A DNA stretch of 64,000 nucleotides. It comes from JAIRNF01 sp031551125. Lineage in GTDB: Bacteria; Bacteroidota; Bacteroidia; Bacteroidales; UBA932. Below, one piece after another: positions 23,719 through 33,057 of the stretch. Positions within the stretch are counted from its first letter, which is position 1. Every line of letters begins with the position of its first letter. The stretch covers positions 137,211 through 201,210 of the forward strand of contig JAVBOB010000004.1 of NCBI GenBank assembly GCA_031551125.1, in the 5' to 3' direction. Made by a program: the position numbers and the translations under genes. Below the pieces are notes generated by a model. The model searched no databases. It saw only the letters and a list, made by a program, of their open reading frames with translations, and was not told the origin of the DNA.

Positions 23719-23906
23719 GGCGTTGGGTATTTAATGGTTAAACTTCCAGTTATTGTTTCTTGATTTACGTATAAACAAGAAGCGTGCCAAAACCAAATAA
23801 AGTAAAATTGATAAACACATCTGCGCTGAATACCAGCAAATTGAAAAGCAGCACCTGCCGTAAGACCTACAAATTATCGCCTAAATAAATGCAAAGGATA
23901 AAAGAA

Positions 23907-23981
23907 CCGTCATTGCGAGGCGCTTTTTGCCGAAGCAATCTGTTTATTCAGGAGATTGCCACGCTTCGCTCGCAATGACGG
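23907..23981. repeat. GTCATTGCGAG inverted element
   Basis: CCGTCATTGCGAG (23907-23919) is the exact complement of CTCGCAATGACGG (23969-23981), and inner words GAAGCAATCT and AGATTGCC also pair. Similar sequences are widespread in many bacterial phyla. A half-copy lies at 3704-3736. Confidence 0.8.
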
Positions 23982-24021
23982 CTTTATTTACCTTTTACGG
24001 CTATTCTCAATGAGTCTTGTC

Positions 24022-24057
24022 TAAAAAAAACGGCGCAACAATTTTTGTTGCGCCGTT
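24022..24057 (-). terminator. Terminator of the bat operon
   Basis: AACGGCGCAACAA pairs perfectly with TTGTTGCGCCGTT around three bases. On the minus strand it is followed by a run of eight T. Confidence 0.88.
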
Positions 24058-24063
24058 ACTATC

Positions 24064-24102
24064 TTTTTCACCATTAACTAGTGACCATTTACCACTAACT
24101 AT
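24064..24102. repeat. TCACCATTAACTA repeat, copy 2
   Basis: TCACCATTAACTAGTGACC followed by ATTTACCACTAACTAT. It resembles 5664-5696 and sits between the batE stop and its terminator. Confidence 0.5.
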
Positions 24103-24106
24103 AAAG

Positions 24107-24853
24107 CTACACCTGCTCTATATCTTCGCTGGGAATCCAACCCTGATTACCATTCTCTACCTTTATCTTCTTCCATCCGCTAAGCTCGTCGAGTACGCGA
24201 ACTTTAGCCCCCTCATGCAGTATAAATATCTCTTTACCACTGGCATCCGGTGAACTTTTAATGGTTGATACCGGTGACAGTATAATAGCATCATGTTGCT
24301 TTTCGATGTGTCCGGCTATAAAATTACACCCAATACATAGTAAGATAAGTACAATGCCCGACCAAAACGAGATACGCCGAAATGCCAAGCGTCCGGTAAA
24401 AAAGTATGCAATAAGAATTAATGCCAACGCCAGTACAAACAACGTTATGGCCAAAATAGCCCAACCATCTGTCGAAAACGCATTACTCAACGATCTAAAG
24501 AAGCTTACCATAAAAAATGTAGGTACAGGTTCGATCTTATCAAGCACTTGGGTTCGCGCCAGCTCAAGATTATGAATAATATCTTCATTCGAAGGGCTAA
24601 GCTTCAACGCGCGCTCGTAATACAAAATTGAATTACCCAGCATATTTTGCTTGTAGTAAGCGTTAGCCAAGTTGTAGTACAAATCAGCCGATACTTTACC
24701 TTCATTTATAATTTTAAGATAGCCGTCCGATGCGTCTTTAAACATTCCCGCAGCATAGGCCGTATTTGCTTTTTGCCACAGAGTATCGACACTTTGCGCC
24801 GACAGCTGACTGCAAAACAAAACTCCGAATAACAGTATAATCAAACGTTTCAT
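24107..24853 (-). CDS. batE: BatE, TPR protein with C-terminal SH3 domain
   Basis: 248 residues. Signal peptide (~1-19), TPR repeats (~25-100; SADLYYNLANAYYKQNMLGN, ALKLSPSNEDIIHNL), two transmembrane helices (~128-175), and a bacterial SH3 domain (~185-245; VSTIKSSPDASGKEIFIL, then GWKKIKVENGNQGWIP). Last gene of the aerotolerance operon, 5 bases after batD. The Bat proteins are thought to form an envelope complex. Their molecular activity is not established. Confidence 0.88.
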   Translation of the reverse strand: MKRLIILLFGVLFCSQLSAQSVDTLWQKANTAYAAGMFKDASDGYLKIINEGKVSADLYYNLANAYYKQNMLGNSILYYERALKLSPSNEDIIHNLELARTQVLDKIEPVPTFFMVSFFRSLSNAFSTDGWAILAITLFVLALALILIAYFFTGRLAFRRISFWSGIVLILLCIGCNFIAGHIEKQHDAIILSPVSTIKSSPDASGKEIFILHEGAKVRVLDELSGWKKIKVENGNQGWIPSEDIEQV

Positions 24854-24858
24854 GTATC

Positions 24859-26706
24859 CTAACGTATTTTTTGTTCTAACTTAGTAATTACCGCTACGGC
24901 GTTTTCATACTCATGCTCCATTTCCAATTTTCCGGTTCCGGGAGCATAGCGGGCAAACTCACACTCATCAACCACTGCAAGGAATGAATCAATATCTTGC
25001 TGCTCTACATTCTTCCGGCTAAGTATTTCTCTAATATTTTCACGAGATAGTTTGGCTACCGGAATATTAAGCTTATCACTGAGATAGCCCCAGTACGCTT
25101 TCAACAGCTCCTCATAAAAGCCCGGTACATTTCCTTGCTGCAAAATTTTCCCTGCTAACGAAAGGCGTTTTTTAGCAACTGCATTGGCTTTCCGCGTGCG
25201 CGTTAACGCTACGTTTTGCCTCTTCTTATTTTGCTCCCTCAGAATGAACACGAGCACAACAAAAAGAATTACAGCGAGAATAAATAAGCTGTAGTAGGTA
25301 AGACTTCCATAGAAAGTGCTCCCCAACATTTTCCAGCTTTGCGGTACAGTCTTTGCTTCACGAACATCAGTACCTAAATATTTTATATCCTGCTTAGCAC
25401 GACCGGAAGAAACCACCGCTGCCTGATTTGATGATGAATCTCTTTCTACGTTAAGCGCTAGCTCTTTTGAGCTAAGCGTTATGTATTCTCCCTTAGCGGG
25501 ATTAAAGTAGCTGAACTCAACCGGATATATGGTAAAATTTCCGGCACTACGGGGAATAAATGGATATTCAAACTGGCGGTAGCCGGTTGCTCCGGCCGCT
25601 GAGTTCTTAAAATTTTCGGTTGGCTTTGTATCATATACCTCAAAATCTGACGGTAGCTGAACTTTAGGAGCATTCATCAGCTTCATGTTTCCCGTTCCCG
25701 AAATCTTCACCACAAGAGAGGTTGCTTCATTGGCCTTTATCACTGATTTCAAAAGTGACACATCCATTTTAAAATCACCCACCGCTCCTGTAAACGATGC
25801 TGGTGCTCCGGCAGGCAAATCCTTAGAAATAAACGTAACCGTAGGAGAAGACAACTTCTTTATAACTGCTTGCGCAGGTGCTCCAAAAAAGTTGTCAAAC
25901 GTACTTCTTGCCCGAGATTGAACAATTACCTCTGCCTGCGCTTCCAAAGGTTCTATGGTTAGCTTACCGGTAGTTTGAGGGCAAAGTAAATACCGCTTAA
26001 GAACTTGAGTATTGTACACTTTACCGTCCACACTTTCTCGTTGTGCCGGATAAGTGGTATTGGCATCATCCAGATCCTGAATATAAAATCCGGTAAAAAC
26101 AGGAAACTTTATATCTGTAAATCGGCTAACCATCAAATCCGGCCTGATATATATCTTAATTGTAGCAACAAGATAGTCGCCCTTATATGCGCTCGACTTG
26201 CTAACCATTGTACGAACAAAAATATCATCAGCTGAAACTCCTGTACCACCACCCGATGAATAATTTGCACCTGCTGCTTGAGAGGAAGCGCTTCCCTTTA
26301 CTACCTCTATTGTAACAGCACTTGATTGGTAAACCTTACCTTCATCAGTCAGCTGTGCCTCTCCAATAGCAAACTTCCCTTCTTTAGTGGCCGATAAAAC
26401 GTATATAAAGCTGGTAGAGCTGGTTCTCACCATTTTCCCTCCAGAGTATGTTTCTTGAAAACTTTGCTGATGTACAGGCCCTGCAATAATTGTAAACGCA
26501 TCATCTATTTTAGGCGGAGTCAGCGAACCTGATGAGGCATTCGTTTCAATAACATATCGAAAGTCCTCTCCTACGCTTACCACCTTGGGAGCTGATGCCT
26601 TCAACGCAACAGGCTCCTGCGCTATTCCCATAAACGGATAAAAAAAGCACATTAGTAGTATGCTCAAATACTGTTTGCCGTATTTCATATAGTACATCGT
26701 TTTCAT
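24859..26706 (-). CDS. batD: BatD, periplasmic beta-sandwich protein
   Basis: 615 residues. Signal peptide, then several BatD beta-sandwich repeats (VVSVGEDFRYVIETNASSG; AVTIEVVKG; FTGAVGDFKMDVSLLKS), a transmembrane helix near 475-495 (LFILAVILFVVLVFIL) and a cytoplasmic helical tail. The ATG at 26706 directly follows the batC stop (TAGATG). An internal ATG at 26688 (MKYGKQYLS) gives a neater signal peptide and may be the true start. Confidence 0.88.
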   Translation of the reverse strand: MKTMYYMKYGKQYLSILLMCFFYPFMGIAQEPVALKASAPKVVSVGEDFRYVIETNASSGSLTPPKIDDAFTIIAGPVHQQSFQETYSGGKMVRTSSTSFIYVLSATKEGKFAIGEAQLTDEGKVYQSSAVTIEVVKGSASSQAAGANYSSGGGTGVSADDIFVRTMVSKSSAYKGDYLVATIKIYIRPDLMVSRFTDIKFPVFTGFYIQDLDDANTTYPAQRESVDGKVYNTQVLKRYLLCPQTTGKLTIEPLEAQAEVIVQSRARSTFDNFFGAPAQAVIKKLSSPTVTFISKDLPAGAPASFTGAVGDFKMDVSLLKSVIKANEATSLVVKISGTGNMKLMNAPKVQLPSDFEVYDTKPTENFKNSAAGATGYRQFEYPFIPRSAGNFTIYPVEFSYFNPAKGEYITLSSKELALNVERDSSSNQAAVVSSGRAKQDIKYLGTDVREAKTVPQSWKMLGSTFYGSLTYYSLFILAVILFVVLVFILREQNKKRQNVALTRTRKANAVAKKRLSLAGKILQQGNVPGFYEELLKAYWGYLSDKLNIPVAKLSRENIREILSRKNVEQQDIDSFLAVVDECEFARYAPGTGKLEMEHEYENAVAVITKLEQKIR

Positions 26707-27462
26707 CTACCAGTTCTTTTCTATGCTTCTTTGCTTTACTGCTCTCGCTTTTTCTTTATTTACCTTTTCCTGTGTTTCGCGATCATCTGCTTGTATAGCT
26801 TCCAACAGCTGTTCAGCCTGCTGTTTAGACATTTTAGGCTGGTTTTGCTGCCCTTGTTGTTGCTGTTGATCTTGATTTTGGTCTTGATTCTTATCGTTTT
26901 GCTGATCTTGATTCTGTTGGTTCTGATCCTGATTTTGGTCTTGCTGATTCTTGTCTTGGTTCTTATCCTGTTGGTTTTGCTTGTCTTGCTGGTTATTACC
27001 ACCGCCGCCGCCACCACCATTCTTTTGAAGCATCTTTTGTGCGTAGGCCAAGTTCGATTTAGTATCCATATCGTTAGGATGCAGCTTCAACGCTTTTTTG
27101 TATGCAGCAATACTTTCCTCATATTTTTTTTGGTTCAGAAAGCTGTTCCCTATGTTATGGTAGGTCGATGCCTTTTTTGCGTTATCCTCCGTACCATCTA
27201 CAATTGAAGAGTAACGCTTTTCGGCTGCTTCATAGTTTTTCTTTTTATACTCGGTATTTGCTAAGTTGTATGATGCATCAAACGATCCGGAGTTTTTCTC
27301 CAACGCTTTACGGTACAGCAGTTCGGCTGCCTCATAATTTTCCTTTTCGTAGGCTTTGTTTCCTCCCCGAATATCCTTAACGACTTCCTTCCGCTCCCTT
27401 ACCTGTGCAAAAGCCGAGATACTCAGCAACAAAGCACAAAGTATTGTTATATATCTTCTCAT
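26707..27462 (-). CDS. batC: BatC, TPR protein with Gln/Asn/Asp-rich linker
   Basis: 251 residues. Signal peptide (1-19), three TPR motifs (~35-150; DASYNLANTEYKKKNYEAAE, STYHNIGNSFLNQKKYEESI, AAYKKALKLHPNDMDTKSN), a poly-Gly tract, then a ~55-residue low-complexity stretch of Gln, Asn, Asp and Lys (about 26860-27000), and a basic C-terminus. The low-complexity tract is normal for BatC but is encoded by near-identical short DNA repeats, so its length probably varies between strains. Six bases downstream of batB. Confidence 0.85.
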   Translation of the reverse strand: MRRYITILCALLLSISAFAQVRERKEVVKDIRGGNKAYEKENYEAAELLYRKALEKNSGSFDASYNLANTEYKKKNYEAAEKRYSSIVDGTEDNAKKASTYHNIGNSFLNQKKYEESIAAYKKALKLHPNDMDTKSNLAYAQKMLQKNGGGGGGGNNQQDKQNQQDKNQDKNQQDQNQDQNQQNQDQQNDKNQDQNQDQQQQQGQQNQPKMSKQQAEQLLEAIQADDRETQEKVNKEKARAVKQRSIEKNW

Positions 27463-27468
27463 AAGCCT

Positions 27469-28491
27469 TTACCTCTTTAATCTGAAAATATCTATACGGT
27501 TAAGCAGCCTGTTTTTCCGTTCCAACAACAACGGCTCCAGCAACAGTATTAATGCCGCAACGGCAAAGAAGTACATAAACAGCTCGTTATAATCCTGAAA
27601 AACTAATGATGATAACTCCTCTTTATCCAACTTTTTTACCTCGCTTACCAGCTTTTCCAAGCCCAAATCAGTATTGGTTGCCCGCGTGTAAAATCCTTTT
27701 CCTGCCTTTGCAACCTCTTCAAGCATTTCCTCGTTAAGCTTGGTTACAACAAGGTTGCCCTCCTTATCCTTAAGCATACCGCTTGCCATGGGTATAGGAA
27801 CTCCTTGCGGAGAGCCAATACCAATAGTATAAACAACTATCCCCATTTCTGCAGCCTGAGTTGCAGCAGCAACAGCGTCGTCCTCATGGTTTTCTCCATC
27901 GGAAATAATAACCAACACCCTGCTTTTGTTGCTTTCGTTAGAAAACGAACGGGCAGCCATGGTTATGGCACTCCCAATTGCCGTTCCCTGCTTGGGAACG
28001 ATACCCGGATTTATATTGGATAAAAACTGCTTAGCCGAAACGTAGTCCGATGTTACCGGAAGCTGAACGTAGGCATCTCCGGCAAAAACAATAAGTCCTA
28101 TACGATCATCCTGTAGCTTGTCAACCAAGCGTGATATAGCCAGCTTCGCCCGCTCTAAACGGGTGGGTTTAAAGTCTTGCGCCAACATACTGTTGGAAAC
28201 GTCGAGGGCAATAATTACCTCTATCCCGTTACGCTTTACTTCTTTCAGCTTAGCTCCCGTTTGCGGACGAACAAGTCCGATTACAAAAAACACCAACGCT
28301 AAGCATACTAGTAGCAGCTTAACCCATGCCCTTCGCTTTGAAGCATCGGGCATAAGCTGGGCTAGCAGCATCGGGTTTCCAAACCGTTTAAGCAACCTGC
28401 CCCTTCTGCGCATGCTAAAAGCAAACAGAAGTATCAGCAAAGGGATGAGCAGTAACAGCCACAAATATTCTGGATATGCTAATCGTAACAT
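27469..28491 (-). CDS. batB: BatB, membrane-anchored von Willebrand factor A protein
   Basis: 340 residues. Two N-terminal helices (~10-27, ~57-74), a vWA domain (~88-280) with an intact MIDAS motif D97-V-S-N-S101 and VIISDGENHEDDA, then a C-terminal helix (~315-333). The metal site implies protein-protein adhesion in the Bat complex. It overlaps nothing and follows batA by 3 bases. Confidence 0.9.
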   Translation of the reverse strand: MLRLAYPEYLWLLLLIPLLILLFAFSMRRRGRLLKRFGNPMLLAQLMPDASKRRAWVKLLLVCLALVFFVIGLVRPQTGAKLKEVKRNGIEVIIALDVSNSMLAQDFKPTRLERAKLAISRLVDKLQDDRIGLIVFAGDAYVQLPVTSDYVSAKQFLSNINPGIVPKQGTAIGSAITMAARSFSNESNKSRVLVIISDGENHEDDAVAAATQAAEMGIVVYTIGIGSPQGVPIPMASGMLKDKEGNLVVTKLNEEMLEEVAKAGKGFYTRATNTDLGLEKLVSEVKKLDKEELSSLVFQDYNELFMYFFAVAALILLLEPLLLERKNRLLNRIDIFRLKR

Positions 28492-28494
28492 ACG

Positions 28495-29472
28495 CTATGG
28501 TATTCGTCTTAAAACAAACAAACGGAAAATTACCTCCACTATCAAAAGAGCCAAAGCCGCCAACGCAAAGGGTAAAAATTCTTCTTTGTAAACAGGAACA
28601 GAATCTACTTCAGTCTTTGTTTTCTCCATTTGGTCTATCTCATTGTATATTTCCATCAACTTCGTGTTATCCGTTGCCCTGAAGTAACGCCCTCCGGTCA
28701 TTGTAGCAATCTGTTTCATCAGGGTCTCATCAATGTTTGACTCATGGTATTCTACCCCACCATAGGGCGACGGATAAGGAATCTTTCCTTTTGCACCAAT
28801 ACCTATAGTATAAACCCTAATGTTGTATGTTTTAGCCAACTCGGCAGCAGTTAACGGATATATTGTTCCCCTGTTATTTTCCCCATCGGTAAGAAGGATT
28901 ATCACACGGCTTTTAGCATCGCTATCTTTAATACGAGCCACGGCGGTAGCCAACCCGTCACCAATAGCAGTACCATCCTCAATCATCCCCGTTTCAACCT
29001 CTTTTATCAGGTTGATGAGCGTAGGCCTATCCGTTGTAAGCGGGCATTGCGTGAAGCTCTCTCCGGCAAAAACCACCAAGCCCATTCTATCCGTTTCTCG
29101 CTGTGATATAAACTCAATGGCTATACTTTTAGCGGCTTCAATACGGTTAGGTCTGAAATCCATTCCTTCCATACTGGTCGATATATCAAGCGCAATAACA
29201 ATATCAATACCTTCCGTGCGTATGGTATCCAGCTCTGTTGACGAGCGAGGACGCGCTATTACCACTATAATAAGCGCCAACGCTAAACAGCGCAAAACAA
29301 AAGGCACATGCTGCAAGTAGTAACGAATGCCTTTTTTCGTTTTCGAAAATCCGGCAATAGTAGATATTTGCAACGAAACGTTAGCCTTACTGATACGTAT
29401 GATATACCATGCTATTAGCGGTACTAACAGCAACAGAAAATATAGTAGCTTAGGATATTCAAATGTAGGCAT
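28495..29472 (-). CDS. batA: BatA, membrane-anchored von Willebrand factor A protein
   Basis: 325 residues. Helices at ~10-25 and ~57-74, vWA domain with MIDAS D96-I-S-T-S100 and IILLTDGENNRGT, then a C-terminal helix. A paralogue of BatB, with which it probably forms a heteromer. Two bases downstream of the preceding gene. Confidence 0.9.
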   Translation of the reverse strand: MPTFEYPKLLYFLLLLVPLIAWYIIRISKANVSLQISTIAGFSKTKKGIRYYLQHVPFVLRCLALALIIVVIARPRSSTELDTIRTEGIDIVIALDISTSMEGMDFRPNRIEAAKSIAIEFISQRETDRMGLVVFAGESFTQCPLTTDRPTLINLIKEVETGMIEDGTAIGDGLATAVARIKDSDAKSRVIILLTDGENNRGTIYPLTAAELAKTYNIRVYTIGIGAKGKIPYPSPYGGVEYHESNIDETLMKQIATMTGGRYFRATDNTKLMEIYNEIDQMEKTKTEVDSVPVYKEEFLPFALAALALLIVEVIFRLFVLRRIP

Positions 29473-29474
29473 AG

Positions 29475-30494
29475 CTATGCTTGTTGTTCTGGTTGTTTAC
29501 CCTCTTCAGGTGTAGGCTCACCTTTTTCTCCTTCTACCGGCTCCTCTTTACTTTCGGGCAGCACCTCCGGCTTGGTTGCCTCTACAAACTCGCTAACAAT
29601 CAAGAATGAGTCTTCGTTTTCAGCCATTGTAGGCTGATACTTTGCAAACTTTGCCAAATCCGAAACTTCCAAAAATGTACTCAGCTTTTGAAGCGAATAT
29701 TTTTTAGCCAACTCAGATTGTTCCAGCTCGCTTAATATTTCCTGAGAGGTTTTTTCCATTGTTTGCATAGAAAAACCATCCTCTACGTACACCCTGAAAA
29801 TATCGTTAAGACGGGTGTAGTACACCTTCGGCTTTTCCTGCTGCCAAATCTTTTCATCCTTTAACTTCTTTAGCTCGCGTACAGCAACAATATAAGGCGG
29901 GTCAACTTTCTTAGGTTTAAAGAACAGCGATTCTTTCTTTCTATACTTCAACCATAAGTATATACCCAAGAAAATAAGCAGTAGTACACCTATACCCAGC
30001 AGTATCCAAGGAAGAAATTCTCTAAACGTATAGGGATACTGCATTACTCCTTTAATATCGGCCATAACGTATGTAGCCGTATCAATAGGAATAGTATTAA
30101 CATACAGCATCAGCTCGTTAGAAGTTAAGGTATCAACACTATTTCCTTTCTGTATTACGCAAGGAAAGGTAAATACGTAGCGAGCACTATCAAATGATGT
30201 AATGATGTACTTTTTTTCCAGCGTTAGCTTGCCACCCTCTTCCGAAAGCGTATCAATGGGTAAATCTTTTACCAGCTCAACTCCGGTAAATATGGTATCA
30301 CGAAATACCGGAAAACCCAGCTGCTGCAGCTTATCTTTTGTAATAGTAAGCGATAGGGTAACATGGTCACCGATTAAGATAGAATCTCTATCAAGCTTTG
30401 CTTTCAGTTCAGCCTCCTGTGCGCCGGCTTTACTTATGCCAAGCAATATAGAAAGTGTAACCGCTACTATAAAGACTATGTATTTGTTCGACAT
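29475..30494 (-). CDS. Bat-operon membrane protein, BatD-like periplasmic part
   Basis: 339 residues. Signal peptide (~1-25), an Ig-like beta domain (~27-160; AKLDRDSILIGDHVTLSL), one transmembrane helix (~163-183; ILLGIGVLLLIFLGIYLWL), then a cytoplasmic helical domain and an acidic Pro/Glu-rich tail. Genes of this type occur between DUF58 and batA in Bacteroidota aerotolerance operons. I can assign no activity beyond a structural role in that complex. Confidence 0.75.
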   Translation of the reverse strand: MSNKYIVFIVAVTLSILLGISKAGAQEAELKAKLDRDSILIGDHVTLSLTITKDKLQQLGFPVFRDTIFTGVELVKDLPIDTLSEEGGKLTLEKKYIITSFDSARYVFTFPCVIQKGNSVDTLTSNELMLYVNTIPIDTATYVMADIKGVMQYPYTFREFLPWILLGIGVLLLIFLGIYLWLKYRKKESLFFKPKKVDPPYIVAVRELKKLKDEKIWQQEKPKVYYTRLNDIFRVYVEDGFSMQTMEKTSQEILSELEQSELAKKYSLQKLSTFLEVSDLAKFAKYQPTMAENEDSFLIVSEFVEATKPEVLPESKEEPVEGEKGEPTPEEGKQPEQQA

Positions 30495-30497
30495 ATA

Positions 30498-31379
30498 CTA
30501 TCGTTGCTTGAATAGTTGTATCAACGGTCTTACGTAATCTTCGGATGTGTTTATCGATACCGCATCAATACGGCACTTTGAAAGCGCTTGCGTTAGCCTT
30601 TCCTCAGCAGAGCGCATAAAACCTTCGTATGATTTACGAACCGATTTACTACCTGTATCCACCCAGCGTAATTCGCCGCTTTCCGCATCCTTAAGGTAAA
30701 CAATGCCTACATTCGGCATTTCCTGCTCCCTGCGGTCATACACGCGTATAGAGGCAATATCATGCTTACGTCCGGCTATCTTAAGTGCATCATTAAAGCG
30801 AACATTTCCTCCGGCATCAAAATCCATCATGTCCGATAACAAAAAGGCGGTACAACGTTTTTTGATTGCATTGGTAAAAAAGCGTAAGGCCTCCGAAAGG
30901 TTGGTTTGGCTGCTTTGCGGTTCAAACTCTACCAGCTCTCGGATAATGCGCAATGTATGCGTACGTCCCTTTTTAGGCGGAATAAACTTTTCAATTTTAT
31001 CGCTGAAAAATATCACGCCAACCTTATCGTTGTTCATACCCGCAGAAAACGACAGTACCGCAGCCAGCTCGGTAATAAGATTTTTTTTCAGCTTATTTTC
31101 CGTACCAAACATGCGCGAGCCGCTCACATCGACAAGAAGCATAACAGTTAGCTCACGCTCTTCCTCAAAAGTTTTTATATAAGGTGCATTAAGACGAGCG
31201 GTAACGTTCCAATCAATACTACGTGTATCATCACCGTATTGATATTCGCGCACCTCGCTAAAGGCCATACCCCTACCCTTAAAGGCGCTGTGGTACTCGC
31301 CGGCAAATATCTGATGGGACAGGCCGCGAGTTTTTATTTCTATTTTTCTTACGGTTTTTATCAGCTCGTTTGCATCCAT
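30498..31379 (-). CDS. DUF58 domain protein (MoxR partner)
   Basis: 293 residues, soluble. Signature KGRGMAFSEVREYQYGDDTRSIDWNVTAR for DUF58, followed by a degenerate vWA fold (VMLLVDVSGSRMFG, LLSDMMDF). DUF58 proteins are almost always adjacent to MoxR ATPases and are thought to be their substrates or adaptors. It begins 110 bases downstream of moxR, the only sizeable gap in the operon, and that gap contains a GAATTATAAAC-family repeat. Confidence 0.9.
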   Translation of the reverse strand: MDANELIKTVRKIEIKTRGLSHQIFAGEYHSAFKGRGMAFSEVREYQYGDDTRSIDWNVTARLNAPYIKTFEEERELTVMLLVDVSGSRMFGTENKLKKNLITELAAVLSFSAGMNNDKVGVIFFSDKIEKFIPPKKGRTHTLRIIRELVEFEPQSSQTNLSEALRFFTNAIKKRCTAFLLSDMMDFDAGGNVRFNDALKIAGRKHDIASIRVYDRREQEMPNVGIVYLKDAESGELRWVDTGSKSVRKSYEGFMRSAEERLTQALSKCRIDAVSINTSEDYVRPLIQLFKQR

Positions 31380-31384
31380 AACTC

Positions 31385-31481
31385 AATTGAATTATGAATT
31401 ACGAATTATAAATTAAATTGAATGGGCTTACCGTTGCCATTACCCTTAACTCATTATTCCTAATTCCTTATTCTTAATTCT
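31385..31481. repeat. GAATTATAAAC family repeat inside the bat operon
   Basis: Left part AATTGAATTATGAATTACG then AATTATAAATT. Right part (31446-31481), when inverted, reads AGAATTAAGAATAAGGAATT, a diverged relative. It lies between moxR and the DUF58 gene and could form a weak hairpin in the mRNA. Confidence 0.55.
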
Positions 31482-31489
31482 ACTTTTGG

Positions 31490-32485
31490 CTAGGGAACTT
31501 CAACCGCATTCAAAATTTGTGTGATAATATCTTCACTTACGATATTTTCAGCCTCGGCTTCGTAGGTCAAACCTATACGGTGGCGCATAACATCGTAGCA
31601 TACGGCGCGTACATCTTCGGGTATAACATAGCCCCTGCGTTTCAGAAATGCGTAAGCTTTTGATGCTAATGAAAGGTTGATACTGGCACGAGGAGACGAA
31701 CCGTAGGCAATCATGCTCTTCAGCTTGCCCAATCCGTAATCGTCCGGAGTACGGGTAGCGTAAACTATATCAACAATGTAACGCTCTATCTTTTCATCCA
31801 TGTAAATATCACGAACCACCTTACGGGCACGTACAATATCCTCCGGCTTCAGCACTCGGCTTGCTGTAGGAAAAATACCTGTTGTATTCTGTCTGATGAT
31901 AAGCTTTTCTTCTTCCTTCTTAGGATAGCTGATTACCACCTTTAGCATAAAACGGTCAACCTGTGCTTCGGGAAGCGGATAAGTTCCTTCCTGTTCAATA
32001 GGGTTTTGTGTGGCCAATACAAGGAAAGGCTCAGGAAGCTTAAACGTGTTTTCACCAATGGTAACCTGACGTTCCTGCATAGCTTCCAGTAAGGCGCTCT
32101 GTACCTTTGCCGGCGAACGGTTTATTTCATCGGCCAGTACAAAGTTGGCAAATATAGGACCATGCTTTACATGGAACTCTTCATTCTTTTGGCTGTAAAT
32201 AAGCGTACCAATAAGGTCGGCAGGAAGCAAGTCGGGGGTAAACTGAATACGATTAAACTTAGCATCAACAATGCTGGCCAGCGTGTTTATGGCTAAGGTC
32301 TTTGCCAAACCCGGTACCCCTTCCAGCAAAATATGCCCGTTGGATAGCAAGCCGATAAGCAAGCTCTCAATAAGATGCTTCTGACCAATAATCACCTTGT
32401 TCATTTCAAGGCTAACAATGTCAACAAAGGAACTCTCCTGTTGAATCTTCTCGTTCAGCTCACGAATGTTCACTGCTTCACTCAT
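31490..32485 (-). CDS. MoxR family AAA+ ATPase
   Basis: 331 residues from the ATG at 32485. The frame opens earlier with a TTG at 32494 but the ATG is preferred. Walker A EGVPGLAKT, Walker B FVLADEINRSPAK, the AAA_3 signature ALLEAMQERQVTIG, and ATQNPIEQEGTYPLPEAQ-DRF. The AAA lid domain is at ~240-331. First gene of the moxR-DUF58-bat operon. MoxR ATPases act as chaperones in assembly of multi-subunit envelope complexes, consistent with the two vWA proteins encoded downstream. Confidence 0.93.
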   Translation of the reverse strand: MSEAVNIRELNEKIQQESSFVDIVSLEMNKVIIGQKHLIESLLIGLLSNGHILLEGVPGLAKTLAINTLASIVDAKFNRIQFTPDLLPADLIGTLIYSQKNEEFHVKHGPIFANFVLADEINRSPAKVQSALLEAMQERQVTIGENTFKLPEPFLVLATQNPIEQEGTYPLPEAQVDRFMLKVVISYPKKEEEKLIIRQNTTGIFPTASRVLKPEDIVRARKVVRDIYMDEKIERYIVDIVYATRTPDDYGLGKLKSMIAYGSSPRASINLSLASKAYAFLKRRGYVIPEDVRAVCYDVMRHRIGLTYEAEAENIVSEDIITQILNAVEVP

Positions 32486-32494
32486 AATAGTCAA

Positions 32495-33057
32495 ATTTTG
32501 TGTTTTTTAGATTGTATATCGAACACGTTTGTAGCAAAAACCGTACTTAAAAATTATGGTGTAACTCGTTGTAATTAATTTACATATACACGCATAGCAC
32601 AATTCTTAATGTTACTCAATATTAGGTTTATATGCTGCAACCCATATCCGTAACGGGATGCAAAGATTATCAAAAGATGATTATTTCAGCGCTAAAGATT
32701 GTTAATTAAGTGCAAGGTGTTTGAAAGCATAGCAATTCTCCTTACCTATTGCCCCAAAACACCTCAGCCTCCGGTCTTCTCTCCTCAAAAAATAAAAAAA
32801 TAAGGAGAGAAAAAGCATTACTTTGGGAAAGAACCAACAGTAAAACCCACAACTTTTTGCTCCTTAATAGGTCACGTTAAAACCGTTGTCGCCTTTTGGT
32901 CAAAGTTAAAAGCCTTAAAAATGCTTATGGCTTAGCTACCACAGAACATGAGTTCTACAGCGAAAAAAAAATCTTTAACAGTCAGAATTGAAAGGCTTCT
33001 TCGCTTTTTTCGAACCAATTTGCGTTCCGGCGGTTGTATAAAATAAAGCCAACCTGA
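32495..33057. other. 563-base gap between moxR and the RND operon (divergent)
   Basis: It must hold both promoters, but no perfect TAnnTTTG was found. A hairpin with arms TTCTCTCCT (32777-32785) and AGGAGAGAA (32803-32811) around an A-rich loop is the only structure seen. No TetR or other regulator gene is present. Confidence 0.5.

Larger units (their letters stand above)
23719..24106. other. Intergenic stretch between batE and the YXWGXW gene
   Basis: No gene. It holds the complete GTCATTGCGAG inverted element (23907-23981), the bat operon terminator (24022-24057) and a TCACCATTAAC repeat (24064-24102). The region 23719-23900 shows nothing recognisable. Confidence 0.6.

Noticed and set aside
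26860..27015. Possible CRISPR-like or tandem-repeat array
   Set aside because: The short repeats encode the low-complexity linker of BatC in frame; there are no unique spacers or conserved repeat unit.
26731..27207. 158-codon Leu-rich ORF opposite batC
   Set aside because: It is the antisense reading of the Gln/Asn/Asp repeat tract; the hydrophobic character is a codon artefact.
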